A stretch of 64,000 nucleotides of DNA from Nostoc sp. TCL26-01 (GTDB lineage Bacteria; Cyanobacteriota; Cyanobacteriia; Cyanobacteriales; Nostocaceae), in assembly GCF_013393945.1 (NCBI RefSeq), contig NZ_CP040300.1:47207-111206 (forward strand). The letters run 5' to 3'. How positions within the stretch are numbered: the first letter of the stretch is position 1; each line of letters opens with the position of its first letter. The notes beneath the pieces are model-generated. The model was given only the letters and a program-made list of their open reading frames with translations, searched no databases and was not told where the DNA came from. Below are positions 1 to 7,180 of this stretch, piece after piece. The translations under genes were made by a program, and so were the position numbers.

Positions 1-2
1 AT

Positions 3-647
3 GTCTTACTAATTGGCAGAGAATTTAATACCAAGTTTTTTGCTTCCCTTCAGTCTTTTAATCTGGCTGCACTGGGTATTGAAAAGATGGATTCTCAAAC
101 TCGTCTCTGCCTCAATTTACTGTTATTAGGTAACAGGTACATCAAAAATGGTAGAGAACAAGAATCCTATGGGGTGCTGGAGTTGATTTTAAATAGGGGT
201 GACATTATCCCTGGCAAGCAAGAAAGGGAAGAAATTAAATCTAGATATCTTGAGATAAAACCTATATCCTATAAAAACTTACGTCCCATATTGATTGCTT
301 CCCTGGGTGGTTTTGTTGTGGCACTGATGCCTAAATTATCAAAACAGTCTAATTTTATTGCTGATGAAAAGACTTATCTGGATAGAGTTTTCGATTTGGA
401 ATTTAAATTGAGTGATAGCAGTCAAGAATCAAAACCGCAACAGCAATTAAGTGAAGTCGCCAACAAAGTTTTAGAATACTTTCAAAATGTGAGGAATAAA
501 GTCCCAAAGACATTACGTGATTTAAAGAAAGCTGATAGACTCACCAGCTACTCAGAACAGGAATTAATTGCTGGTTTAAAGGAATTAATTCAAGTTGAGA
601 AGCTCAATTCTGGTCAAAATGATAGTTATTTCTTACCTGATTGGTAA
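3..647 (+). CDS. Hypothetical protein, 5' end outside window
   Basis: The reading frame is open from base 3, the left edge, to TAA at 645-647, so the gene starts upstream; the ATG at 87 is internal to the open frame. The visible 214 residues are soluble and end in ...YFLPDW. The last ~70 residues (LEYFQNVRN to IQVEKL) have the helix spacing of a winged-helix domain, and the middle has a weakly hydrophobic stretch (IASLGGFVVALM). I do not recognise the family. It could be the C-terminal part of a larger plasmid protein such as an ATPase or replication factor, but this is only a guess from its position next to two sets of direct repeats (650-1270). Confidence 0.6.
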   Translation, partial: VLLIGREFNTKFFASLQSFNLAALGIEKMDSQTRLCLNLLLLGNRYIKNGREQESYGVLELILNRGDIIPGKQEREEIKSRYLEIKPISYKNLRPILIASLGGFVVALMPKLSKQSNFIADEKTYLDRVFDLEFKLSDSSQESKPQQQLSEVANKVLEYFQNVRNKVPKTLRDLKKADRLTSYSEQELIAGLKELIQVEKLNSGQNDSYFLPDW

Positions 648-650
648 AGT

Positions 651-796
651 ATCTGCCGTAGTATCGTAAATTTTAGAGACTGCCTCCAAGTGGTTTATTG
701 TTTTTGTACGGCACACTGCTTGATCACGGCAAGTTTGATGATGAAAGCATCTTAGCCTACGGCATAGTTACGGCACATTGGAAACTTACGGCAGAT
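651..796. repeat. Cluster of TACGGCA heptamers (iteron-like)
   Basis: TACGGCA occurs at 707-713, 758-764, 769-775 and 787-793, with a one-mismatch copy (CACGGCA) at 725-731 and an inverted copy (TGCCGTA) at 654-660. The outer copies are part of a 10-bp inverted repeat, ATCTGCCGTA (651-660) and TACGGCAGAT (787-796). This density in 146 bp of noncoding DNA looks like a protein-binding cluster. Whether it belongs to an origin, an operator or a decayed element cannot be decided from sequence. Confidence 0.55.
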
Positions 797-1017
797 ATCC
801 AGCGTTAATTAGTTTTAGATAAAAATTTATATTCATGCAGCTTAATCTCTGTGGCTATTGCTATATTTAACTTCTAAAAATGCTTCAATAACTCGATTAA
901 AAAAGGCATGAAATATGATAGGTTTTACCAAATTCCGCCAAAATAACTTTTCTCTGATTGAAAGCCTTGCTCAAAATTTAAAATCGACACCTCAAGAACA
1001 ATCAGTTACATAACAAA

Positions 1018-1268
1018 GTATCTGTAACTGATTGTCAACATTTAACTGTAATACTACCCGTATCAAAGATAGCAACAATGGTATAAAAAGTATCTGTAAC
1101 TAATTGTCAGCATTTATATGTAACACTATCCGTATCAAAGATAGCGCCAATGGTATAAAAAGTATCTGTAACTAATTGTCAGCATTTATATGTAACACTA
1201 TCCGTATCGAAGGTAGCATCAATGGTACAAAAAGTATCTTTAACTGATTGTCAGCATTTATATGTAAC
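1018..1268. repeat. 72-bp direct repeat, 3 full copies and one partial
   Basis: Copies start with GTATCTGTAACT (third-position variants in the last) at 1018, 1090, 1162 and 1234, an exact 72-bp period. The fourth copy is cut short near 1268. Every copy contains ATTGTCA(A/G)CATTTA and CCGTATC, and the copies differ at a handful of positions. A 12-bp inverted repeat CAATCAGTTACA (999-1010) / TGTAACTGATTG (1023-1034) leads into the first copy, so the TGTAAC box is present in both orientations. The block lies in a ~700-bp noncoding stretch upstream of the partition genes. Iteron-type origin or regulatory DNA is plausible; no A+T-rich DnaA-box layout was identified with confidence. Confidence 0.7.
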
Positions 1269-1346
1269 TGGTTCTGTAACTCTTGCCTAACATCTACACT
1301 TTGAAATAACGTCATAATAAAATCACACCAGCACCTAAATGTTGAT

Positions 1347-1670
1347 ATGACACAAGTTTTCCCACCCCGTCGTCGCAGCCGTATCCTACCACCGTCTACC
1401 ATAACATCGGAAGAACTTCATCACCGCCGGGAACAAAGTAATATACTGGCTGTCCGATGTCGTGCTGTGTTCGATCGCTTGCGGGAACAGTTGATAGAGA
1501 CGCATTATAACTGGTTTATTGCTATCGACCCTGATAGTGAAAATTATCTGATTGATCCAACCCTGCCAGGACTAACCCAACAAATTCGTCATTCTTATGG
1601 CGATACCAATGTCAAGCTGACTATCTTTCGACTGAATGACACTGGAACCTGTGGCAGACTATGGGTGTAG
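1347..1670 (+). CDS. Small conserved partner of aspartyl-protease-like protein
   Basis: This is a 107-residue soluble protein with a basic Pro/Arg-rich start (FPPRRRSR) and no recognised domain. It overlaps the next gene by 10 bp, in the ATG of TATGGGTGTAG, so the two are almost certainly translated as a coupled pair. I cannot name a function. The pairing of a small protein with a retropepsin-fold protein suggests a regulatory or antitoxin-like partner, but that is inference. Confidence 0.65.
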   Translation: MTQVFPPRRRSRILPPSTITSEELHHRREQSNILAVRCRAVFDRLREQLIETHYNWFIAIDPDSENYLIDPTLPGLTQQIRHSYGDTNVKLTIFRLNDTGTCGRLWV

Positions 1671-2044
1671 GTTCTTTCGGTGATAACGGGGAGCTATGGT
1701 TTGAGATCCAGCTGATTGCTACCAATGGTGATGTGTTTTCTGTCGAAGCTCTATTCGATACTGGTTTTACTACGGGGTGGCTAGCTATTAACACCCAAGA
1801 CTTGGAAGCTTTGGAGTGGTTAAGAATTGCTGCCCAAATTTCCATGAGAACAGCACGGGGAGAAGGGCAGTTCAATCTGTATGAAGGCAGGATAATTATT
1901 GATGCTAACGAGTTTATTATTCCTGTCCATGTTGGGGATGATGTTCCCGATACCTTGATGGGTTCTGCGTGGTTGGATATTATGCAACTGGTCGTTAATA
2001 AACCTCAAGGAATATTGACCCTAGAAATGGTAGAAACAAACTAA
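1661..2044 (+). CDS. Retropepsin-like aspartyl protease domain protein
   Basis: The 127-residue protein has ALFDTGFTTGWLAI near residues 29-42, the hydrophobic-hydrophobic-D-T-G signature of a retropepsin-fold active site, and ends with a second half (DTLMGSAWLD) typical of single-domain bacterial aspartyl proteases. One DTG per chain implies a homodimeric active site. It is translationally coupled to the gene at 1347. A proteolytic role in the plasmid's biology is possible; substrate unknown. Confidence 0.7.
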   Translation: MGVGSFGDNGELWFEIQLIATNGDVFSVEALFDTGFTTGWLAINTQDLEALEWLRIAAQISMRTARGEGQFNLYEGRIIIDANEFIIPVHVGDDVPDTLMGSAWLDIMQLVVNKPQGILTLEMVETN

Positions 2045-2161
2045 AAACAGGTTGGGCTGATCAGCCTAGTGCAGAAGGTTTGGCGCTATATGATTGGCAT
2101 ACTTTGATTTTTTTTGCTTAACCAATCGGAGTGTTCAGTATTGTTTATTTTTGGATATTTT

Positions 2162-2191
2162 AGCTAGTTCAACATGACTAGCTTTGTACAA
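2162..2191. promoter_or_regulatory. Candidate operator upstream of parA
   Basis: The parA leader holds an inverted repeat AGCTAGT (2162-2168) / ACTAGCT (2177-2183), followed directly by the palindrome TTGTACAA (2184-2191). The position, about 60-90 bp before the parA start, fits autoregulation of a par operon. There is no direct evidence that ParA or ParB binds here. Confidence 0.35.
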
Positions 2192-2251
2192 TACAAATTT
2201 TAGAAGAGAAGATTTACCGTAAACTGTACTATGTGTTTTTGAGCCTAACTC

Positions 2252-2896
2252 ATGCCAATCATTGCCGTTATCAATCAAAAAGGAGGAGCTGGTAAGTCAA
2301 CAGTTGCCGTACATCTTGCACGCTGGCTGCAAAAAAAAGGTGAATCTGTGCTGGTTGTAGATGCTGATGCTCAATGCTCATCTTCTAAGTGGCTAGCGCG
2401 ATTAGAAAAAGATGTTCCTTGCCAGATTCTTCAAGCACCTGATGTACTGTTGGATGAGTTACCTAAGTTGATAGATGAGTACAATTGGGTCATTGCTGAT
2501 GGGCCGGCTGCGTTGTCCGAAACAACTAGAGCATTGATTTTAACTGCGGATTTAGTGATTGTTCCTTGCCAACCTACGGGTGTCGATTTGGAAAGTGCTT
2601 CGGATACTGTACGGCTGATTCAGCAAGCTCAAAGGATTCGACGTGGAGAGCCAAAGGCAGTGATGTTTGTAAATCGGGCAGTGAAAGGAACTAAATTAAA
2701 GGATGAAGCGATCGAAGTGCTACGACTCATGCCAAATGTGAGTGTCCTAGAAAATGTGCTTCATCAGCGACAAGTTATCGCTGACTGCTACGGACAAAAC
2801 GCTACAGTCTTTGATTTATCTGGCTCTACAGCAGGAATCGCTAGACGTGAAATTGAGCAACTATTTAAGAATGCCTTGGAGGTTCTGAATGCCTAA
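2252..2896 (+). CDS. parA: ParA-family partition ATPase
   Basis: This 214-residue cytosolic Walker-type ATPase drives type I plasmid segregation together with ParB and a centromere. The deviant Walker A motif is QKGGAGKST (residues 9-17), with both signature lysines, followed by VVDADAQ (Walker A', near residue 36) and VIADGPA (Walker B, near residue 80). The short length without an N-terminal helix-turn-helix domain matches type Ib ParA, so DNA-specific repression is expected to rest on the partner. It overlaps parB by 8 bp (ATGCCTAA), indicating translational coupling. Confidence 0.92.
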   Translation: MPIIAVINQKGGAGKSTVAVHLARWLQKKGESVLVVDADAQCSSSKWLARLEKDVPCQILQAPDVLLDELPKLIDEYNWVIADGPAALSETTRALILTADLVIVPCQPTGVDLESASDTVRLIQQAQRIRRGEPKAVMFVNRAVKGTKLKDEAIEVLRLMPNVSVLENVLHQRQVIADCYGQNATVFDLSGSTAGIARREIEQLFKNALEVLNA

Positions 2897-3821
2897 AGCA
2901 AGGCAACCACTCAGTCAAGGGCTTGCTGCTTCTATTGCCCAAAAATTTATTACAGATCCAGCAAGTGTTCAATCTTCGCAAACGATACCAATTGAACAAA
3001 TTCAACTTCCAGTTAAACAACCGCGTCGCTACTTTGACCCCACTAAGCAAGCTCAGTTAGTCAAATCAATTCAAGAGCATGGCATTTTAGAACCTTTACT
3101 GGTTCGGCTATTGCCAAATGGGAATTATGAATTAGTTGCGGGGGAAAGGCGCTATCGAGCAGCACAAGAACTTAAATTACCTGATGTTCCTGTAGTTATT
3201 AGGGAGCTTGATGATCAGCAGGCTCTGCAAGTCGCTCTAATTGAAAACCTGCAACGTGAGGATTTAAACCCTATAGAGGAAACCGAAGCAATCCTTGATT
3301 TGCTTTCGATTACCCTCAATACAAGTAATGATGAGATTACTTCTATCTTGCATCGTGCTAACCATGCAAAAAACCGTGGTAAAGAATTGGAGGAAAACGT
3401 TTTCCTCCAACTTCAAACTATCGAATCAGTCCTAGCTGGCATTGGTCGGTTTTCGGTGGAATCCTTTCGTACCAGTCGTTTACCATTGCTGAATCTGCCT
3501 ACTGAGATAATGAACGCACTGAGAGAAGGTCAGATTGAGTTTACGAAAGCTAGGGCGATCGCTCGTGTGAAAAATGAGGAGCAGCGAAAGACTTTACTTA
3601 AGCTGGCAATATCTCAGAATTTGAGTTTGAGCGAAATTAAGAAAAAGATCCAAGAACTGAATGTCACTGAAAAGGAAAATCCCAGTAGCTATGTTCAGCG
3701 ATATTCTCAAATTGGTCAACAATTAAAGAAAGCTGATATTTGGAATGACCCAGATAAACGAGCTAAGTTAGATAATCTGCTTTCTCAGATAGAAGATTTA
3801 TTGACATACTCCCCATCCTAA
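2889..3821 (+). CDS. parB: ParB-family centromere-binding protein
   Basis: This 310-residue protein should load on the plasmid centromere and stimulate ParA. The N-terminal domain carries the ParB box VAGERRYRAAQEL (residues ~82-94) and ALIENLQREDLNPIEE (~116-131). The central DNA-binding region is interrupted by a segment of ~50 residues, and codons ~167-174 within it encode a perfect 24-bp palindrome. The tail is a coiled, charged dimerisation-like region. The last codons (LLTYSPS, stop) are read from the right end of an IS200/IS605 remnant, so the native C-terminus has been replaced. The central region (NLPTEI to KNEEQ) is also the source of the 211-bp repeats downstream. Confidence 0.92.
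   Translation: MPKARQPLSQGLAASIAQKFITDPASVQSSQTIPIEQIQLPVKQPRRYFDPTKQAQLVKSIQEHGILEPLLVRLLPNGNYELVAGERRYRAAQELKLPDVPVVIRELDDQQALQVALIENLQREDLNPIEETEAILDLLSITLNTSNDEITSILHRANHAKNRGKELEENVFLQLQTIESVLAGIGRFSVESFRTSRLPLLNLPTEIMNALREGQIEFTKARAIARVKNEEQRKTLLKLAISQNLSLSEIKKKIQELNVTEKENPSSYVQRYSQIGQQLKKADIWNDPDKRAKLDNLLSQIEDLLTYSPS
3387..3410. promoter_or_regulatory. Palindrome inside parB, candidate parS-like site
   Basis: A perfect 24-bp palindrome lies within parB coding sequence; its inner 20 bases are GGAGGAAAACGTTTTCCTCC. It is read in frame as E-L-E-E-N-V-F-L-Q. The same palindrome recurs 12 times in the array at 4750-7094, where it is one of the few segments shared exactly with parB. A site-specific DNA-binding role, most simply for ParB, is inferred from symmetry, copy number and neighbourhood. 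Confidence 0.6.
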
Positions 3822-3891
3822 AGGCGTGGGGATTCTTGACACATCATTTCAACTTGCTACCGAAGTAGTCTTATGATCGATCCGTGTCCGT

Positions 3892-4344
3892 TTAGAGTCG
3901 TGGCAATGGTAATTGTCTTGACCAAATAGGTCTAACATTACCAATTTTGGCTAGATATATTTCATCTCCTTTGATTGAAAAACTGTTTAGAGTGAATCTT
4001 GCAGACTGCTTGCTTGTCTTCCTCTTAAATCGCGGAGTTCCTACTTTTTTGCCTTTTCGTTTCCCCTTGAGCGAATCAAAAAAGTTCTTATAAGCAACTC
4101 CTAGATCGGCTACTGACTGCTGTAATGGAGTTACTGAAACATCAGATAACCATGAGCGTTCATCAGTCTTTTTGGATTGTGTAATTACAAGCTTTTGTAA
4201 TTCGCTATTCTTGGGAAGTTTTTCGGATTGTTTGCAAATAGCCAGTGCGTCATTCCAGGCTACACGCACGCATCCAAACAACTGAGCTAAAAGCTGTTGT
4301 TGTTGGTCTGTTGGGTAGAAGCGGAATTGATATCTGGCTTTCAT
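3892..4344 (-). pseudogene. tnpB: TnpB N-terminal fragment
   Basis: The 150-residue frame starts MKARYQFRFYPT and continues through the helical N-terminal region to AKIGNVRPIWSRQ, all characteristic of OrfB/TnpB of IS605-like elements. Normal TnpB is about 400 residues; here the RuvC-like catalytic part and zinc ribbon are absent and the frame jumps directly to the element's 3' end, indicating an internal deletion of roughly 250 codons. It cannot act as an RNA-guided nuclease. Confidence 0.8.
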
Positions 4345-4395
4345 TGCTTTTGTTGAAATCTGTTATGATTATATATCATTTCGATATACAAGACA

Positions 4396-4536
4396 ATGGA
4401 TAAAAGCGTGTTTTTTCGGTTAACGCAAGAGGAGTTGACACACCTTGAGGAGTACTGCCAAGCAACCAAAAGAACAAAGTCTGACGTGCTTAGAGAATTA
4501 GTTCGGAAGTTGAAAATCAATAAAAAGCCGTCCTAG
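4396..4536 (+). CDS. Small RHH/CopG-like protein of the IS605-type element
   Basis: This 46-residue ORF (MDKSVFFRLTQEELTHLEEY..., ending at TAG inside the element's terminal hairpin) is divergent from tnpB with ~50 bp between the starts. The pattern of a beta strand (SVFFRLT) followed by two helices, the second with KRTKSDVLRELVRKL, is that of ribbon-helix-helix DNA-binding proteins. Such a small divergent gene commonly accompanies tnpB in cyanobacterial elements and may repress it. With tnpB broken it is probably a relic. Confidence 0.6.
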   Translation: MDKSVFFRLTQEELTHLEEYCQATKRTKSDVLRELVRKLKINKKPS

Positions 4537-4561
4537 AAGGACGGGGCTTCAGACCCATTAT

Positions 4562-4749
4562 TTTAGTTAAAAAGATTGATGAGTAAGGTATTAAACCTCT
4601 GACAAAAACAAATATTAGATTAGAGATGATAAAAGTCGCATCAGGCTCGAAGTAAGTAAAATCGCTTGTATTTGCCCGAATGTCTGATGAAACAGAGAAA
4701 ATATTTTCTGCTGTATCGTGCCAACCCTGCCAAAAATCGCGGTCAAAAA
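4562..4749. other. Lead-in to the repeat array, no gene
   Basis: Between the IS end and the first palindrome no ORF is supported. From about 4706 the sequence (CTGTATCGTGCC...) already matches the part of parB that precedes the palindrome, and is closer to parB than the later copies are, so the array's oldest unit seems to begin here. Confidence 0.5.
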
Positions 4750-7094
4750 GTGGAGGAAAACGTTTTCCTCCAACTACCGAATTAGTCCAGAACGCCAATG
4801 CCTAATCTGCCTGCTGAGATCATAAGCGCACTACGAGAAGGTCAAGTTGACTTTACCAAAGCTAGGGCGATCGCTTGTGTAGAAAGTGAGCAGCATCATA
4901 AAACACTGAGCTTGCTTCTGTGTTACATCGTGCCATCCTATCAAAAGTCGTGATAAAAATTTGGAGGAAAACGTTTTCCTCCAACTACCGAATTAGTCCA
5001 GAACGCCAATGCCTAATCTGCCTGCTGAGATCATAAGCGCACTACGAGAAGGTCAAGTTGACTTTACCAAAGCTAGGGCGATCGCTTGTGTAGAAAGTGA
5101 GCAGCATCATAAAACACTGAGCTTGCTTCTGTGTTACATCGTGCCATCCTATCAAAAGTCGTGATAAAAATTTGGAGGAAAACGTTTTCCTCCAACTACC
5201 GAATTAGTCCAGAACGCCAATGCCTAATCTGCCTGCTGAGATCATAAGCGCACTACGAGAAGGTCAAGTTGACTTTACCAAAGCTAGGGCGATCGCTTGT
5301 GTAGAAAGTGAGCAGCATCATAAAACACTGAGCTTGCTTCTGTGTTACATCGTGCCATCCTATCAAAAGTCGTGATAAAAATTTGGAGGAAAACGTTTTC
5401 CTCCAACTACCGAATTAGTCCAGAACGCCAATGCCTAATCTGCCTGCTGAGATCATAAGCGCACTACGAGAAGGTCAAGTTGACTTTACCAAAGCTAGGG
5501 CGATCGCTTGTGTAGAAAGTGAGCAGCATCATAAAACACTGAGCTTGCTTCTGTGTTACATCGTGCCATCCTATCAAAAGTCGTGATAAAAATTTGGAGG
5601 AAAACGTTTTCCTCCAACTACCGAATTAGTCCAGAACGCCAATGCCTAATCTGCCTGCTGAGATCATAAGCGCACTACGAGAAGGTCAAGTTGACTTTAC
5701 CAAAGCTAGGGCGATCGCTTGTGTAGAAAGTGAGCAGCATCATAAAACACTGAGCTTGCTTCTGTGCTACATCGTGCCATCCTGTAAAAAGTCGTGATAA
5801 AAATTTGGAGGAAAACGTTTTCCTCCAACTACCGAATTAGTCCAGAACGCCAATGCCTAATCTGCCTGCTGAGATCATAAGCGCACTACGAGAAGGTCAA
5901 GTTGACTTTACCAAAGCTAGGGCGATCGCTTGTGTAGAAAGTGAGCAGCATCATAAAACACTGAGCTTGCTTCTGTGCTACATCGTGCCATCCTGTAAAA
6001 AGTCGTGATAAAAATTTGGAGGAAAACGTTTTCCTCCAACTACCGAATTAGTCCAGAACGCCAATGCCTAATCTGCCTGCTGAGATCATAAGCGCACTAC
6101 GAGAAGGTCAAGTTGACTTTACCAAAGCTAGGGCGATCGCTTGTGTAGAAAGTGAGCAGCATCATAAAACACTGAGCTTGCTTCTGTGCTACATCGTGCC
6201 ATCCTGTAAAAAGTCGTGATAAAAATTTGGAGGAAAACGTTTTCCTCCAACTACCGAATTAGTCCAGAACGCCAATGCCTAATCTGCCTGCTGAGATCAT
6301 AAGCGCACTACGAGAAGGTCAAGTTGACTTTACCAAAGCTAGGGCGATCGCTTGTGTAGAAAGTGAGCAGCATCATAAAACACTGAGCTTGCTTCTGTGC
6401 TACATCGTGCCATCCTGTAAAAAGTCGTGATAAAAATTTGGAGGAAAACGTTTTCCTCCAACTACCGAATTAGTCCAGAACGCCAATGCCTAATCTGCCT
6501 GCTGAGATCATAAGCGCACTACGAGAAGGTCAAGTTGACTTTACCAAAGCTAGGGCGATCGCTTGTGTAGAAAGTGAGCAGCATCATAAAACACTGAGCT
6601 TGCTTCTGTGCTACATCGTGCCATCCTGTAAAAAGTCGTGATAAAAATTTGGAGGAAAACGTTTTCCTCCAACTACCGAATTAGTCCAGAACGCCAATGC
6701 CTAATCTGCCTGCTGAGATCATAAGCGCACTACGAGAAGGTCAAGTTGACTTTACCAAAGCTAGGGCGATCGCTTGTGTAGAAAGTGAGCAGCATCATAA
6801 AACACTGAGCTTGCTTCTGTGCTACATCGTGCCATCCTGTAAAAAGTCGTGATAAAAATTTGGAGGAAAACGTTTTCCTCCAACTACCGAATTAGTCCAG
6901 AACGCCAATGCCTAATCTGCCTGCTGAGATCATAAGCGCACTACGAGAAGGTCAAGTTGACTTTACCAAAGCTAGGGCGATCGCTTGTGTAGAAAGTGAG
7001 CAGCATCATAAAACACTGAGCTTGCTTCTGTGCTACATCGTGCCATCCTGTAAAAAGTCGTGATAAAAATTTGGAGGAAAACGTTTTCCTCCAA
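4750..7094. repeat. Array of 211-bp tandem repeats derived from parB, with palindromes
   Basis: Palindromes (TTGGAGG...CCTCCAA, 24 bp) start at 4961, 5172, 5383, 5594, 5805, 6016, 6227, 6438, 6649, 6860 and 7071, an exact 211-bp spacing; the first, at 4751, is 22 bp because of one outer mismatch. The 11 spacers are near-identical: the first four share one variant (TGTTACATCG...CCTATCAAAAG) and the last seven another (TGCTACATCG...CCTGTAAAAAG), so amplification happened in blocks. Each spacer aligns to parB around 3340-3590 with ~75 bp missing after the palindrome. After the last palindrome the sequence (CTTCAAACTATCG) matches parB itself rather than the spacer. Likely function: multi-site centromere for ParB. 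The alternative is selfish or accidental amplification. Confidence 0.9.
4798..4953 (+). other. 51-codon ParB-like open frame, present in every repeat unit
   Basis: Each 211-bp unit keeps an ATG-to-TGA frame of 51 codons (first copy given) starting MPNLPAEIISALREGQ. It corresponds to ParB residues from NLPTEIMNALREGQ to about KNEEQRKTL, then diverges (SLLLCYIVPSYQKS). The frame is intact in all 11 units with only the two-block variation. No convincing ribosome-binding site precedes the ATG, so these are probably fossil coding segments rather than expressed peptides. Confidence 0.35.
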
Positions 7095-7180
7095 CTTCAA
7101 ACTATCGTATCAGTCTCTTATTCTCGAAAAGAATTTATCCGTTTATGGGTTAAGCCTTGCAGGTTACTTTGTCCATTTGG

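Larger units (their letters stand above)
3803..4560 (-). mobile_element. Decayed IS200/IS605-family (TnpB-type) element
   Basis: The element holds a truncated tnpB on the minus strand and a divergent small RHH gene. Its right end at 3808-3832 has the hairpin typical of these elements (CTCCCCATCC ... GGCGTGGGGAT), and the 3892-3810 stretch would correspond to the 3' end that in intact elements specifies the guide (omega/reRNA) RNA. The other end, 4527-4555, has the hairpin CCGTCCT-AGA-AGGACGG. No tnpA is present. Exact boundaries are uncertain because such elements make no target duplication. Confidence 0.65.

Noticed and set aside
4517..4798. Minus-strand 93-codon ORF
   Set aside because: It runs through the IS end hairpin and into the first array palindrome, and has no protein-like sequence.
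4750..7094. CRISPR array
   Set aside because: The repeating unit is 211 bp with near-identical spacers, not short repeats with unique spacers; there are no cas genes.
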